NCBI RefSeq assembly: GCF_016802725.1
Contig: NC_052664.1
Location: forward strand, 29,839,275-29,903,274
Length of the DNA stretch: 64,000 bases
Reading direction: 5' to 3'
Source of the DNA: Solenopsis invicta
Lineage: Eukaryota > Arthropoda > Insecta > Hymenoptera > Formicidae
Positions within the stretch are counted from its first letter, which is position 1, and every line of letters starts with the position of its first letter. A program made the position numbers and the translations under genes. The notes beneath the pieces are model-generated. The model saw only the letters and a program-made list of their open reading frames with translations. It was not told where the DNA came from and did no database searches. Shown here piece after piece: positions 12,088 to 24,500 of this stretch.

Positions 12088-14877
12088 AAGAAATCATAAG
12101 GTAAAATACATTTCACATATATTGTGAAACTGCAAGTAACTATTTCCGGAAAATCAATGCGGGTTAAAGCACACTAAAAACTCATTTGAATTCATAAATT
12201 GCATAATATGATATTTATAAAATTTCTTGTGGTCTACGTTTAAATTATCATATTTAAATCAAATGGGAGATAACATAATACTTAATTATTCAATCTCTTT
12301 CTAACTCAATATATTCGTGAAATCTAGTTTTAACCGCAAATACCACCTAGATATTTCGGAAACGGAACGCCGAGATAGAAGAATCCCGTGAATATGGATA
12401 AGACACTCTGGCGCAATCTCATTGGAAGATCCGCGGCTCCAATCATAACGGCTCCAATCATAAGACGTACCGATATCGCGTTACGCTATGATATGACATT
12501 ATCATAACGCGGCCGGTTTATTATTGGTCGCGGGTGCGCCCTACTCTGCCTCCTTCGCTCCTTCCTTTCTTCCGTTCTTCCAGCCACCCCCGAGCCGTGC
12601 CACGACGCATACGTTTCTCGGTTGGTGAGGTGGGGCTCAAAGCCCCCCTATCCGCTACCACCCCGCTGCCAACTGCCGCTTCCCCTTCTAGCCCCAACCG
12701 CTCTGCCGCCATCTCCCCGCCGTCCTGGCCACCCTCCACCCCCGCCGAATTATGAGGATCAATACACGAGGAAGCTTGCAAGGGCAGCGCCGACGCTACT
12801 CGTTTGTCGACCTTCTTTGAGCGTGGATCTTCTTCGCTGGACATCCGTAGGAATGACGGCATCTCGGTCGCCAGCTTCCTCGCACGCACCATTTTTTTTA
12901 TCTCAACATTCCATTCTTTTGTGTAACCGGCTACGTACAACTATACGCTCTTGCAATATAATATGTAATACAGTACTCGTGTAAATATCTTTTTTTAATT
13001 ACATATTTTTCTTTATAATTGATAAAATTTTAAGAGAGAATTTATAAAAAAAGATTATCAAATACTTTTACAAAATCTAAAAAGATTTTTAACCAAATTA
13101 ATCTACTACATTACATTTATCGACCTTCTCGTCTCAATAAATATTCGAGTGATGTCACTGCCTTCACCAGCTTCTTCCCAGTAGTCAATCATTGTTATTT
13201 TGACATTCTGTCTTCTTTACATACATAAACATACTGTCATATGTATCTTAAAATAAATTATTATTATATAAATTGTATCGATTTTGACTTTATTACATTA
13301 TATATTATTTTCATTATAAAAGACTTTTTGGCTATGATACATCTAAGTCCATTCAAATTTCAATAATATTCCCATTTTACACGTGATTTATGCCTCATTT
13401 ATAGCGCAAAAAAAATGTTTAGGTTTTGTTGCATTTTTTCTTGCATATACATACACAAAAATTTAAGACTTTTACACTTAAATATTTTGACACAATTGTC
13501 GAATTAGACATCTCTTTCTGCTACTTTTTAACCAAAAATGATAATGATGATCATATTACAAGTATCCGATACCTGATACTTTACGTACGTAAATTGTTTT
13601 AATTGAATTAGTAGTAATTAAGTAGATGTAAATGATACAAATGCTTGTACATACGTAAACATTTTTGCGCATGATTTCACAAATATTTTTATCTCAAATA
13701 TAATAAAATTTATATCACCCTCCCAAAAACTTGTAAAAGTATTGTTCACATTTAATTTTTTTAAAGATAAATGAATAAGCCATCTTTTTTATGGATAAAA
13801 ATGCTAGTTAATCAGCAATTTCTTATTATTCAATTAATAATATCTGATTTAAATAATATAAATTAAACATAATAAATAAATAAATATTAATATTTCTTAT
13901 TAAAATTCTATTCTAATATTTAAATATATATTAAAGTTCCAAAATCTAAATTTGTGTGTGTATATATATATCTTGTTTACAAAATTATTTTTATTAATAA
14001 CATTCTTTTATCGATGATTTCAATATAATCTTTTTTCAAAAAAAATTTAGAAGCAATTAATTTCAGTTAATAAATAAATATTGAAAATTAGATGCTTTTA
14101 AATAAACGAAATAAAGGTCAAAAAAGAAAATAGACATAAAGCTAAATTTTTCAATTGGTTTTGGTTTGAATTTAATTGGAGAATTCGCCAGCTTTAGAGG
14201 TAAAAATAATATTTACTTTTGTATTCTGGCTTTAATTGACTCTCCTCTTTCTATTGTGCGACAATATTAAATTAATTATACAAATCAATTATAAAAACAA
14301 TCTTTGAAAATCAAAATGACTAATCATAATTTTTCATCAAATGGTAAAATTCGCAAACGCTATCGTTTATATTGTAACAATTATAAGTGCTTTCCTGCAA
14401 TGAAACCTATTGTGTAAAATGCCTACGCAAGGATGTCTATGTGCAACAACAATAAGAGAGAATCGGATAGACAAACTCGGCACGAAGCACCCGCATGGTC
14501 TCATATGTGCGTGGCTAGCATTATATCGCAGAACAATCGATACATACCGTCAGCACACGATAGAGCTCGAATTCCCGGCCCCTGTTGGCCGAACTAAGCC
14601 AACCAACCCCGCACTGCTGCCGTTCGACAACCACAAACTGCCTAGTTCTCCAACATTCGCGTGTCACTTTGCATATCTTACAAGACGACGACCACGATCT
14701 CAAAACCGTTTGAGCCACTTCTCTGTTCTCTATAAATCGTAGAGTCTCCGCAAAAATATTTGAATTTCTACTTCTAAAGACTGCTCTATACAAATTTCTT
14801 TTCATATGATATTATTTATGTAATTCTAACAAAGAAAAGTCCCAAAACTCGAAATTTAAGAAATGATGAAATTTTGG
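12088..14877. other. Gene-free: small GC-rich islands in AT-rich DNA
   Basis: A GC-rich island lies at about 12,350-12,960 and a smaller one at 14,400-14,750. The rest is strongly AT-rich. ORFs in the islands (for example 12,521-12,940 minus and 14,410-14,742 plus) have no recognisable domain and are opposed by equally open frames. I see no RNA gene. Confidence 0.5.
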
Positions 14878-15491
14878 CAGTACATAAAGGATAGTCTGAC
14901 ACGTGATAAACAATTTTTTTTGCTATCCGAATTCACCCTCAAGGGGTAAAATTAATCTCTGAAGATTAGCCTATTTTTTGTTTTTATTTTATTATTCATC
15001 AACATAAGGAGATAGAATAAAATTTTAAAGAAAAAAATTATTCCTTTTAATAAGATTTATCGATTAGAAAACTTATCAATTGTTTAAAAAGTTATAAAAA
15101 ATATAAATAAAAATATAAACAAGAGAAATATATCATATTTTCAATATTTTGATATTTTCATGATAAAAATAGATTAATAATGAAAATAGATTTGTCTGTT
15201 TTTTATTTTTATTTTATTATTCATCAATAAAAAAAGAGAACAAAATTTTACAGAGAAAATGTTTTTTTAATAAGATTTACTGATTAGGATTATCAACAAC
15301 AACTTATCAAATATTATCGATACTTATCAATAAATTTTATTACAAGAAATAAATGTCCTCTCAAAAATTTTGTTCTGTCTCCTTTTATTGGTGAATAATA
15401 AAATAAAAATAGACTAAATTTTCAGATGTTGATTTTACCCCTTCAGAGTGAATTCGGGCAGCAAAAAAAGACAGATATACTCTATGTACTG
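14878..15491. mobile_element. Composite fold-back element (~0.6 kb)
   Basis: The termini CAGTACATA (from 14,878) and TATGTACTG (to 15,491) are inverted. The inverted similarity continues inward for over 100 bp through a poly-T, GCTATCCGAATTCACCCT versus GCTGCCCGAATTCACTCT, GGGGTAAAAT, and a run ending AGAACAAAATTTT. A second, direct copy of part of the left arm (ATTTTATTATTCATCAA and following) sits inside at about 15,200-15,290, so the element looks nested or internally duplicated. It has no transposase ORF, and the family is unknown to me. Confidence 0.75.
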
Positions 15492-15769
15492 ATCAAGTTT
15501 CATAATCTTTTCTATTTCCAAACTGAAGGCCTTTTCATGTAAAATACTTTAAAAATCGCTTATTTATTTATTTTGACTATAAACTTTAACGAATTTTAAC
15601 AATCAAATTAGAGAAATGATTGCATCATATTATGTATTAAAAATAATCGTAAACCCACAGGCTTATTACGTATGTTGACATGTATTAGCATGTACAATGC
15701 AATTATCGAAAGCATTTTCTCAGCTACGGATATTTTATCCTTTATGATGCTCTGTTTAGTATCCTCAGT

Positions 15770-17490
15770 CAAATGCAATAGCCGCGTCGTAACTCGGAAA
15801 TGTCGCGAAGAAAGCTTCGTCTCATAGGCAGCGTTTGGAAGGTGCTAGAGGATGGTGGTGGTCCGTCAGTCGAGCGAATGGGCGTAGGTGTTCGCTGGTG
15901 GTAGTAAAGTAGAGGAGGAAACGGGTAGGAACCGTCCGCGGGAAAAAGGAGAAAAGGGAGTGAATTTTTTATCGGTAAAAACTCCATTAGAGAGAGAGAA
16001 GCGACGGTGTTTGTTATTGGTCATCCTCGGGGAGAAGATGGAAGGGTAGGGTAGAGGGCCTTGTCCGGCGCAGAGATATCCATCGATCCGAAGGACGGTA
16101 GATCCGCCACCATCCTCAATTCTACCCCCTTCTTACATTCTATATCCTAGGGAGGATCCTCCTCTCTTTACCCACTGTCGGCTCCTATGAGGGTGAAACG
16201 GAGAGAGAAAGAGAGAGAGAGAGAAAGAGAGAAAGGGAGAGAAGCGTTCGTCCCTTCCTACAGGAGCTCTACGTACGTACGCAGGCAAGCATCTACAATG
16301 TTCCTTTGGCGCGGGTGGTATCAAAGAAATCAATTACCCAGCAACACACACGTGAGTCCTACAGCCGATCTCCACACGGTCCACCCAACCTAGCCCGTTC
16401 TCCGCTCTTCCCCACTACGGAGGCAGTACCGAGCACTCACGCCCTCTCTCCAGGCGTCCATCTTTTCTGGAGTGCCACCCCCTGCGTCTCACATATTTAT
16501 TTTATACTGCCCGCACCTCGTACGACCATTCCACAGCCCCGGGATGGAATTCTTTATCAAGCCTCTCTCCTAACGTAGAACCTTCGTCTATCGTTTCGAC
16601 CGTATGCGCTCTCGATTGAATCGAGGTGATATTGAATTGTCGAACGCGTTTATTTTCACAAAAGCTATGCAGCATTTTGATTCCACTATGTCTTGAAATT
16701 ATTTATCATTGAATAGATGACAAAAATGTTATATAATCAAGTACATAAAATATATCCTTTTCTTTGATTTATTTGCAAGCCCAAACGTCACGACATATCA
16801 ATCGAAAACTTCGTGACACACTTGAAATCGGCATCTGTTTATCAAATTGCGTAACTAAAGCCAAATCTTATAGCAATGCATGGTATTAGTCTAAACTAAA
16901 AATGGTTCTTCGTAGTAGCGTCGCCTTCGAGAGACAGGCTCGGAATCAAATGGATTGCGAATGGACGGAGAACAGTGAGATCTAGGAGCGAACGAGAGGA
17001 GACAATGGTAATGGTATAAGAGAAGAAAAAAGAGAGAAAGAGACCGGAAGAGGGAGAGAGGGAGAGAGAGAGAAAGAAGCGGAGAAAGCAGGAAAGAGAG
17101 AGAAGATAGGGTAGACAACAAAAAAGAGAAAGAAGAGAGGAACGGAGAAAAACAGAGCCTCAATGTGGCATGGGAGGATAGAGGACGGCAGTCGGAATAG
17201 CCTCAACTGGACAGCACGTGGACGACTGGACTACCTACTTTTATATCGCTCGGGAAATAATGGGATTCCCATCATGAAGTGGATTTCCCTTGGGAGCCAG
17301 TGGACATCGATGCACCCGTCAAGAGATCCAACACCATCCGACGCCCGTATCCTCTATCGGTCTCCCGCACCCCCGACGTTCATCATTCGTGCCCTCCCGT
17401 ACTCATTCACCTGTTCGGAGCTCGCGTCGTCCCGCGTTACACTTCGTTGCGTTAGAAAAATGACCGGGGCTAAGTTTGAAGGATCGTAAT
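15770..17490. other. Gene-free GC-rich island with (GA)n tracts
   Basis: GC-rich, pyrimidine- or purine-skewed DNA with GA-rich tracts at about 16,196-16,245 and 17,010-17,155. ORFs on both strands are low-complexity (Ser/Leu/Phe-rich on one strand, Arg/Glu/Lys-rich on the other), reflecting the tracts. No domain is recognisable. Like the other islands of this 22-kb block, it may be a cis-regulatory region. Confidence 0.5.
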
Positions 17491-19410
17491 GGTATCCCAA
17501 TTAATTTAATTAATTAAATTTCTCGTATAATAAGTTCTTTTTCTTTTACATGTACGATTGTTGAAATTTAAATTACTGACAAATTAAAGAGACCTATCTA
17601 ATGAAAGTGCAAGTTACCTAAATATTTGCTAAGCAAATCATTCGTAGCCTTTAATTCGAGATTTAATTTATCGTTAGTCAAAGAGACCTCTGTAGATAAA
17701 TCTAAAAATTATAATTGATTTTAAATTTTACTTATAACAATTCATAAATTCTATAAAATTTACTAAGCAGTTTATGTTAAATTATTTTAAGTTTTAACGA
17801 TTATTATAAAGAAAAAACGGGGTCGTGTAGGACTGATACGATACCATGGTATCTTCTATAATTTGCGTTAAAATTTAATGTAATCGTTAAAATTATTTTG
17901 TTACTGTCTATTTAGATATTGTAGGATGGTTACTGGATCACTAAGTTTTTATAAAAACTGAATTTCAGTTTTGCAAGTAACAGAGATTTTCACAGATATA
18001 TGGTCTCTACGTAATTTTAAGAAGTATGTTGCATATTACTTCTTTAACTTTAGTCTAGTTTGAAGGCCTTAAATGTAATCTTCAAATAATGTAATTAAAT
18101 TTAATGTATGTATAAATTTTGCATATAAAATTATATCATGTGACATGTAATAAGAGATCGTGAGAAAATCGTGAACAATTTGCGGACGTAAGACCACATT
18201 TACGACTTTGCAATCTCATAGCGAACGTTACATAATACTTATTAGCAGTAAAAATAATTATTCTTTTAAACCCAAAAAATTACTTCAAAAAAATATCTTT
18301 TTATCCAAATAAAATATATTTTATAAAATGTTCATAAAACTTTTAATTGTTTTATTGCACATATTAGTGTGTAAGATTTACGAAGAATTAATTATTAGTA
18401 TTAATTTATGATTTTTTTTAAATAATTAAAAGGCCTTTTATGACATTAATTGTTAGTATTCCACGACCCCCTAGAAAATATTTAGGTAACTTGCTATCTC
18501 ACAAACGCATCCTTTTTTCCCTCTTCAATAAATTATAAATTACGTTTATTCTATATACTCAAAGAACTTTTACCTATAAGGTAATTGGTAGAACTCTATG
18601 ATTAATCCAATTGGTGTTGATAAGTTGTGTTGCGTCAATATTTACTGAGTTATTTTAAAAAAAGCAAAAATAGTATTCTATCATTACCTTCCTTTTTCTA
18701 TACACTTTTTAATCATTTTCATAATTAACTAGTTTTATATTGCATAAACGCGATCACTTGGGGTGATTTTTATACTCTAATTAAAAGTTACTATTATTAA
18801 TTGCATATTATTGATTATTCTACTTTATTCAAGTAACTCATACTGATTTTATACATTTCCTAAATGCTTATACAATAATAGATACATTTAAGAAACATGT
18901 AAAATATTTATGAACATATATAAAACGTATATGAACCAACAAATGCTATTTAGGTTAATATATCAGATTTTTATGTATTCAGATTTACTCAATATTTTCT
19001 TAAAAAAAGTAAGAAAAAATTTTTAAAATAAAAATGGATTCTTCATCAGTAAAGACAACTGCAACTAAACTTTTATTTTCTTGTTGCTGAATGTAAAAGT
19101 CATTCCAAATAATTATTTTCGAATTAAAAGATATGTTACAAGAAAACATGCACTAATATCCCTCCCCAAGTATAATTGTATATAAAATATATTTAAACAT
19201 ATGTTTGCTTTTCCTTGCACAATCTTTATTCATATATATGAAACCCCTAATAAAAAAATAAAAGACAATAATAAAAAAATAAAAAATAATTAAAAAATAA
19301 TTTTCACATTATTTTTTTTAATAAAAAGTAAAGTTTAAAAAAATGCAAAAAAAAACATTGCTCAAATGCATACATAATTATATTTAAAAAATGTTTAAAT
19401 ATATATATAT
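17491..19410. other. AT-rich gene-free DNA
   Basis: No coding exon is visible. A perfect 19-bp inverted pair (GCAAGTTACCTAAATATTT at about 17,609 and its reverse complement at about 18,477) lies 870 bp apart. Only degenerate similarity lies beyond it, so it could mark an old inverted-repeat element. Confidence 0.45.
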
Positions 19411-19814
19411 CGAGGGGGAATTCACAACCCAAAATTTTGTACACCAATGCCGATTTTTGGCATTGCTGTAAAACACTGCCGACATTTTTGTACACTGCCG
19501 ACAATGCTTATTGTTAGTCAATGCCTACAATGCCGTCAATCCTATATTAAAATTAAGGCAATGCCATGCAATTATGAACACTACCGCGTGCCCATTATCA
19601 TACGCCAATGCCTGCACAAGAATTCTAAAGCTTTCCCAAAGTATTCAAAAATTTTTGTGCTCAACCCCATGATCGAAAAACCGACTCTGAAGTGAGCTCA
19701 CCACTCCCCAACCACTGACGACAATGCCGTCAATATTATAGGTCACTGCTTACTTTTTTCGGCAGTCCACTGCCGAAATTTTGTACACCAATGCCGGCTG
19801 TGAATTTCCCCTCG
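19411..19814. mobile_element. TIR element with reiterated TGCCG motif
   Basis: A 404-bp segment bounded by near-identical terminal inverted repeats (left CGAGGGGGAATTCACAAC, right end reversed CGAGGGGAAATTCACAGC), with ATATATAT on both flanks, consistent with insertion at TA. Inside, ATTTTGTACACCAATGCCG occurs as a direct repeat just inside each end (about 19,434 and 19,777). AATGCCG/CTGCCG recurs about seven times in total. The 82-codon frame inside is a by-product of the repeats. A non-autonomous DNA transposon with subterminal repeats is the best reading, family unassigned. Confidence 0.75.
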
Positions 19815-20359
19815 ATATATATAATAAATATGTAATAATCATAAATAAAATATTGTACAATATAATCGCAATTTTACTTTTTGTAAAAAAACAGTAAATA
19901 AAAGTTTTTTTCTAATTATTTTTCAATAAACCTTTTTATTATTTTTTCTATTTACGAATAGACATTATAAAGGAGAAAGAAAACATAACATATTATATAT
20001 ACATATAATGTTTATATATGTATGTTTATAATAATGTATAATCATACATGTGTATTTTATACTAAAAATTTTTTTATCAAATTTTGATTTTAATAAGCAC
20101 AATGAATAAAATATAGATTTGTGCGGTATAGAAAAATAGTGTTCTTATTATTAAATAATCTTATAAACGTTAATGAGCAAAATACCCAATTAAAAAAAAA
20201 TTAACTTTAATATTTCGAAATGTATGTGTTTATTATATATATCATTAAACGACAAGAAATATAGAAAGATGTTGTAAAGGTTTCCTAGAGAAAAGTTTCT
20301 AAGACTTGACAAAAGCCTGTGTTTATATTTCGAAAATATATTTTTTAATTAAAGTGAGT

Positions 20360-20512
20360 AAAGGTGCGATTTCAGGTAGCTATAATATTCAGATATTTAC
20401 CCCAATTCTACCGAAATTTCCCATAATTTTCCATAATTCCCCATAAATCCCCATAATTTCGGTAGAGTGGGGGTAAATATTTGGATATTATATCTACGTG
20501 AAATCGCACCTT
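20360..20512. mobile_element. hAT-like MITE with 8-bp target duplication
   Basis: A 153-bp palindromic element. Its arms of about 57 bp begin AAGGTGCGATTTCA and contain ATTTACCCC and TCTACCGAAAT in inverted orientation. The centre carries about four copies of a 10-11-bp unit of the type CCCATAATTT. It is flanked by AAGTGAGT on both sides (20,352-20,359 and 20,513-20,520). An 8-bp duplication is the size made by hAT-superfamily transposases. It has no coding capacity. Confidence 0.85.
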
Positions 20513-20520
20513 AAGTGAGT

Positions 20521-22349
20521 GAAGTGACCTGAGCATCCTGAATATAATTTTTCTTAAATATTTCATATTTCTAGATACACAACAGAGATTCGTTAATTTT
20601 ATTAATGTTGAAATTTTTAAATATATTATTTTTATATACTTCTATCTCATAAAAATACAACTTATATAAATTTAATTATAACATAATATACTACATAATA
20701 TACATAATATAACACATACCTACTTAAACTAACCATTTTTTGCAATTTAAAAAAAGTTTTTATTATAAAATTAAAACTTACTTCAAGACAAATTTAGATG
20801 TGAATAAAGAAATTAAATATTAAAATATACATATATGTATATAAGTATTAACTTTTTAAGTTATTAGAAAACGATAGTAAATACTAAAGACATTTTGAAA
20901 AATGTCACATTTTTTCTATATTTCATGTATATGTTACATATATAATTTTTTAAACCTACGTTACATATAAAAGATTACAGTTTCAATATAGAATCATTAT
21001 TGTATATTAGAACCATCTCTTCGCACTGTTTATTTTCTTGAAAAATATGATAGCAATTAATGTAAAAAAGATCTAAGAGAGAAACTTCCTAACAGAAAGT
21101 TTGAAAATCTCAATTCATCTTTCAGTTTGATTCTAAAAATAATACAAATTTGATTTATTAATTGTGGCAAGACCGTCAAATAACATTTATATATATATAT
21201 AAATATATATATATATAAAATTTTATATATATAAGCTTTTATATATATATTATTAATTTATTTATAATTTGTCATTTATAATTTGCCATTAATTTCATAA
21301 TTTACAGTTTATCTCAACAGATAAGTAACTGTATTTCCATTGATATTTCTTGGTTAATTAACTATTTTTATTATAAACTCTGAAATGTTTGTCAGAGGCA
21401 GACAGACAGAGAAGGTTGTCACAAAAAGATCTGTTTTTATTATGTTTGGAGAAAATAAAATATACATCATTTCTTATAACTTTATAGTTATAGTTGTTAA
21501 TTAAAATGACATCAGATTACAAGAACACATTAAAAATTAAATTACTAATTTATAATCAATATAGTTTGATTGTAAGTTCTTAAAATAACTGTGATTCATT
21601 ACGTAGAAAATAATGCAGCATATAACTGAATATTTAGTATAAGTAAAATAATTTAGTAATGTTAAGATTTCTATATTGAAAATAGCAATAAACACTACAA
21701 AAAATTAACAGAAAGGTAATGACTCCGTTACTTTTTAAGTAACTATAATTGCAACACGTTATTTTTCAGAGATGATAACTTTTAACATGATAACTCATTA
21801 CTTTTTGAGAGAGAAAAACTATAATTGTAACTATTTGCTGTTATAAAGTAGCTCTTCCTATTCTGATAAACCATATAAGACAAAATAACAGACAGCATTA
21901 GCAAAGATTTATATATTAAATTAGTAACTTAATAGTTACTAATCCTTCGTGGTTCAACATTTTTTTCATTGCTTTTCTCAACCAAGTAACTAGTTCCTGA
22001 TACAGTGTTTTTCAATGGATTTTTGGGCTCTAAAAAGACTGAAGAAATTTTTATACACTCTTCCAATACGTTTTCATAACTGTTTAACCTAAAATGTTTT
22101 TCATTTTTTCTGTCCAAATTTGACGCAATAATAATTTAAATTGAAAATTATCTGGGTTTTCAAATTCCCCCCCCCCCCTCCCCCTCCCTCTCGGTTGGAT
22201 CACGAAAGATTAACATGTAACATGCTTCCGAAAATATTGCTGCACATTGTTAGTATTATTGTTTCAATATTATTCAGTATTATTGATCATGTATTAGGAC
22301 CTGTGTTATGTTTAAAGTACAACGTGCACGTACTTGGAAACTGATTGTT
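20521..22349. other. AT-rich gene-free DNA with short tandem tracts
   Basis: Contains an (AT)n tract at about 21,190-21,260 and a stretch at about 21,715-21,960 rich in recurrent GTTACTTTTT and GTAACTATAATTG words, which may be a decayed repeat. A poly-C run lies near 22,168-22,182. No gene is supported. Confidence 0.5.
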
Positions 22350-22739
22350 GCACCTTCCCGGTGTAAGAACGGCAAACGGCGAAGACGAGATCAGTGAAGA
22401 GAAGACTCGACTGCAGGAGCATAGAGGTTAATTGTACTGGCACACACTAATCGTACATTTCACGCGCTACGAACGGTCTCTTGCAGAACACTCTCGCGCG
22501 ACAATCTTTCACACATAAAATGTACTTTTGAAAGTTAATCGGCGGTGCGGATTGCGAGATACGCGAAACAACAAGATCACGGCGTGGCGCCTTCCGTACC
22601 GTCCACAATACGAAATGTATCGAACGGGGAAATTGCGATTCTCGAAGTGTCGGAACGATCGAGACATCGAAGTGTCGGCCCGACCGTGGCCGACCGTAAT
22701 GATTATTTTTGTTAGGTTAGGAGATAACTCCACTTGAAA
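22350..22739 (+). promoter_or_regulatory. Probable mRpL46 promoter/5' UTR
   Basis: A GC-richer segment of about 390 bp directly before the mRpL46 start codon, in otherwise AT-rich DNA, as expected for a broad housekeeping promoter. No TATA box stands out. The exact transcription start cannot be placed from sequence. Confidence 0.45.
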
Positions 22740-24416
22740 ATGTTCAAACAAATTTTCCGACCGTTCGGGTCGTACGGATCAAATCAAGTTTTATCAGGTA
22801 GGCAGAAATAATTGCTTTTTTTCACTCTTTTTTATTTGAAAATCAGAAAACGATCATTTAAAAAAGCGGTAATTGTTTCCAGCTGTATATTATTATCCAG
22901 GTGAAAATTTTTCTCAGAATTTTTATACGAATTTGAATATTTTTCAAAAACACTGAGAAAAGTTTACATCTTTTCTTAGAATTTTTCATATATGTGAATT
23001 CTGAGATATTCTTAGATTTCTCATTCTTTGAAAAAACTTTAAACTTTGTTAAAACTTAAATTTTATTAAAAATTATAGGCATTTCTGAAGTGTTACAATT
23101 TGTATGAAAAATATGAGACAAATATAAATTTATAAACAAATTATAAAATTATAAACCGAGAAATTCTGAAAAATGATATCAAATATTCTAAGAAAAATTT
23201 TTATCAGGGTAACCTTCAGTTTGATTACAGCAATTTAATATCATTTAATTACAATAACATAATATCATTTTTAATTGCATATTAGTATCTTTTCTGTATA
23301 GGTACATCAAAAAAAGCTGTCGCAATATATCCCAATGTGATTCAACATCAGGATGCACAAACGTTTTGTACTGCTACAGCTACAAAAAAATGGGACTTAT
23401 ACAGCGCTGTCTGTTTAGAACGTCATCCAGTTATAGTACAGCCAATGGAAGAGATCGAATTGAAATTTCATAATATGTTAAGGAAAATTGAATATGAAAA
23501 AAGTCTAAAGTCTAATCATGAATTGCGGAAAGAAAATGAACAGAAAAAGAAACCAAGCAGCGACATGGATGATGACACAAATGTCAATATTTTGCAAACT
23601 GCACAGGATATTGAGGAGAGCTATCAAGAGGAACTTGACAATTTTAAATTTGCACCAACAATTACAAGTATGCATTAATCTTTCTTCCTTAATATAGAGC
23701 ACAAGATAAAATTTTTGTGCAAAAACAAAGTATCACACTTATAAAATAAATTAGTTAAAATACAGTATCAAATATTTATAAAAAAATGTTAGGAAAACTT
23801 TTACATTATATGATTTATATTTTTATATATTTTTAACACAAATAATTTATTTCCATTGTTTTTAGAATTTGATGAACAAAATATAACGTCATCCTTGAAA
23901 CGTAAATTGGACAAAAATTTGATGTTATTAGTACAACAAAAAATAGGTAACTCGCATTATTGGATACCTCCCCAAGGTATTCGAAAAGAAGGAGAAACCA
24001 TGAGACAAGTACAGTTACAAACTATTTTTTTCTATAACTAATTTTACTTGTGTGAATTCTATAGCAAAGACTAAGAATCATCTGACTGGTAATTTGAAAA
24101 TTACTTAAGTTATATTTAAAATGATCAATTAATTCTTTTGCAGACTGCAGAGAGAGTATTACAAGAAGCATGTGGTGCGGAAATAAAAGTGAAATTTTAT
24201 GGAAATGCACCGATTGGGTTCTATAAATATAAATACCCCAAAAAGCTTTGCGAACAAGGAATTTACGGTGCTAAAATATTCTATTTTTTGGCAAAACATA
24301 TAGACGGCGATGTCACCAATAATGTAAAGTACCAGTGGTTGGATCATGATGAAGTAGAAAAAGCGTTACCTAGTGGAATGCAACAAAGCATTTCACAATT
24401 TATGTTATTTACTTAA
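22740..24416 (+). CDS. mRpL46: Mitochondrial ribosomal protein L46
   Basis: Large-subunit mitoribosomal protein (mL46) acting in the mitochondrial matrix. Four exons: 22740-22797, 23302-23667, 23866-24008 and 24144-24416. All introns are GT-AG, and the joined length of 840 nt encodes 279 residues, the usual family size. The N terminus is basic and hydroxylated, fitting a mitochondrial targeting sequence. The first long exon has KKWDLYSAVCLERHPVI, then a charged linker. The C-terminal half is the degenerate Nudix-like fold seen in L46 (GNSHYWIPPQGIRKEGETMRQ, then TAERVLQEACG, FYGNAPIGFYKYKYP, and AKIFYFLAKH). The start was chosen as the ATG of the short first exon, which joins in phase. It converges with BUD23, with the large inverted repeat between them. 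Family assignment rests on recognisable L46 sequence blocks; exon borders are inferred. Confidence 0.95.
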
Positions 24417-24500
24417 AAAATAATATATATAAATATTAAACTCACATTCTTTCATTTATTATTATTATTTATAACCATCTTAATATCTCTTAACAAAATT

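Noticed and set aside
19447..19695. 82-codon ORF inside the TGCCG element
   Set aside because: Its Cys/His-rich look comes from the reiterated TGCC words. No zinc-finger spacing is consistent, and the element is palindromic at its ends.
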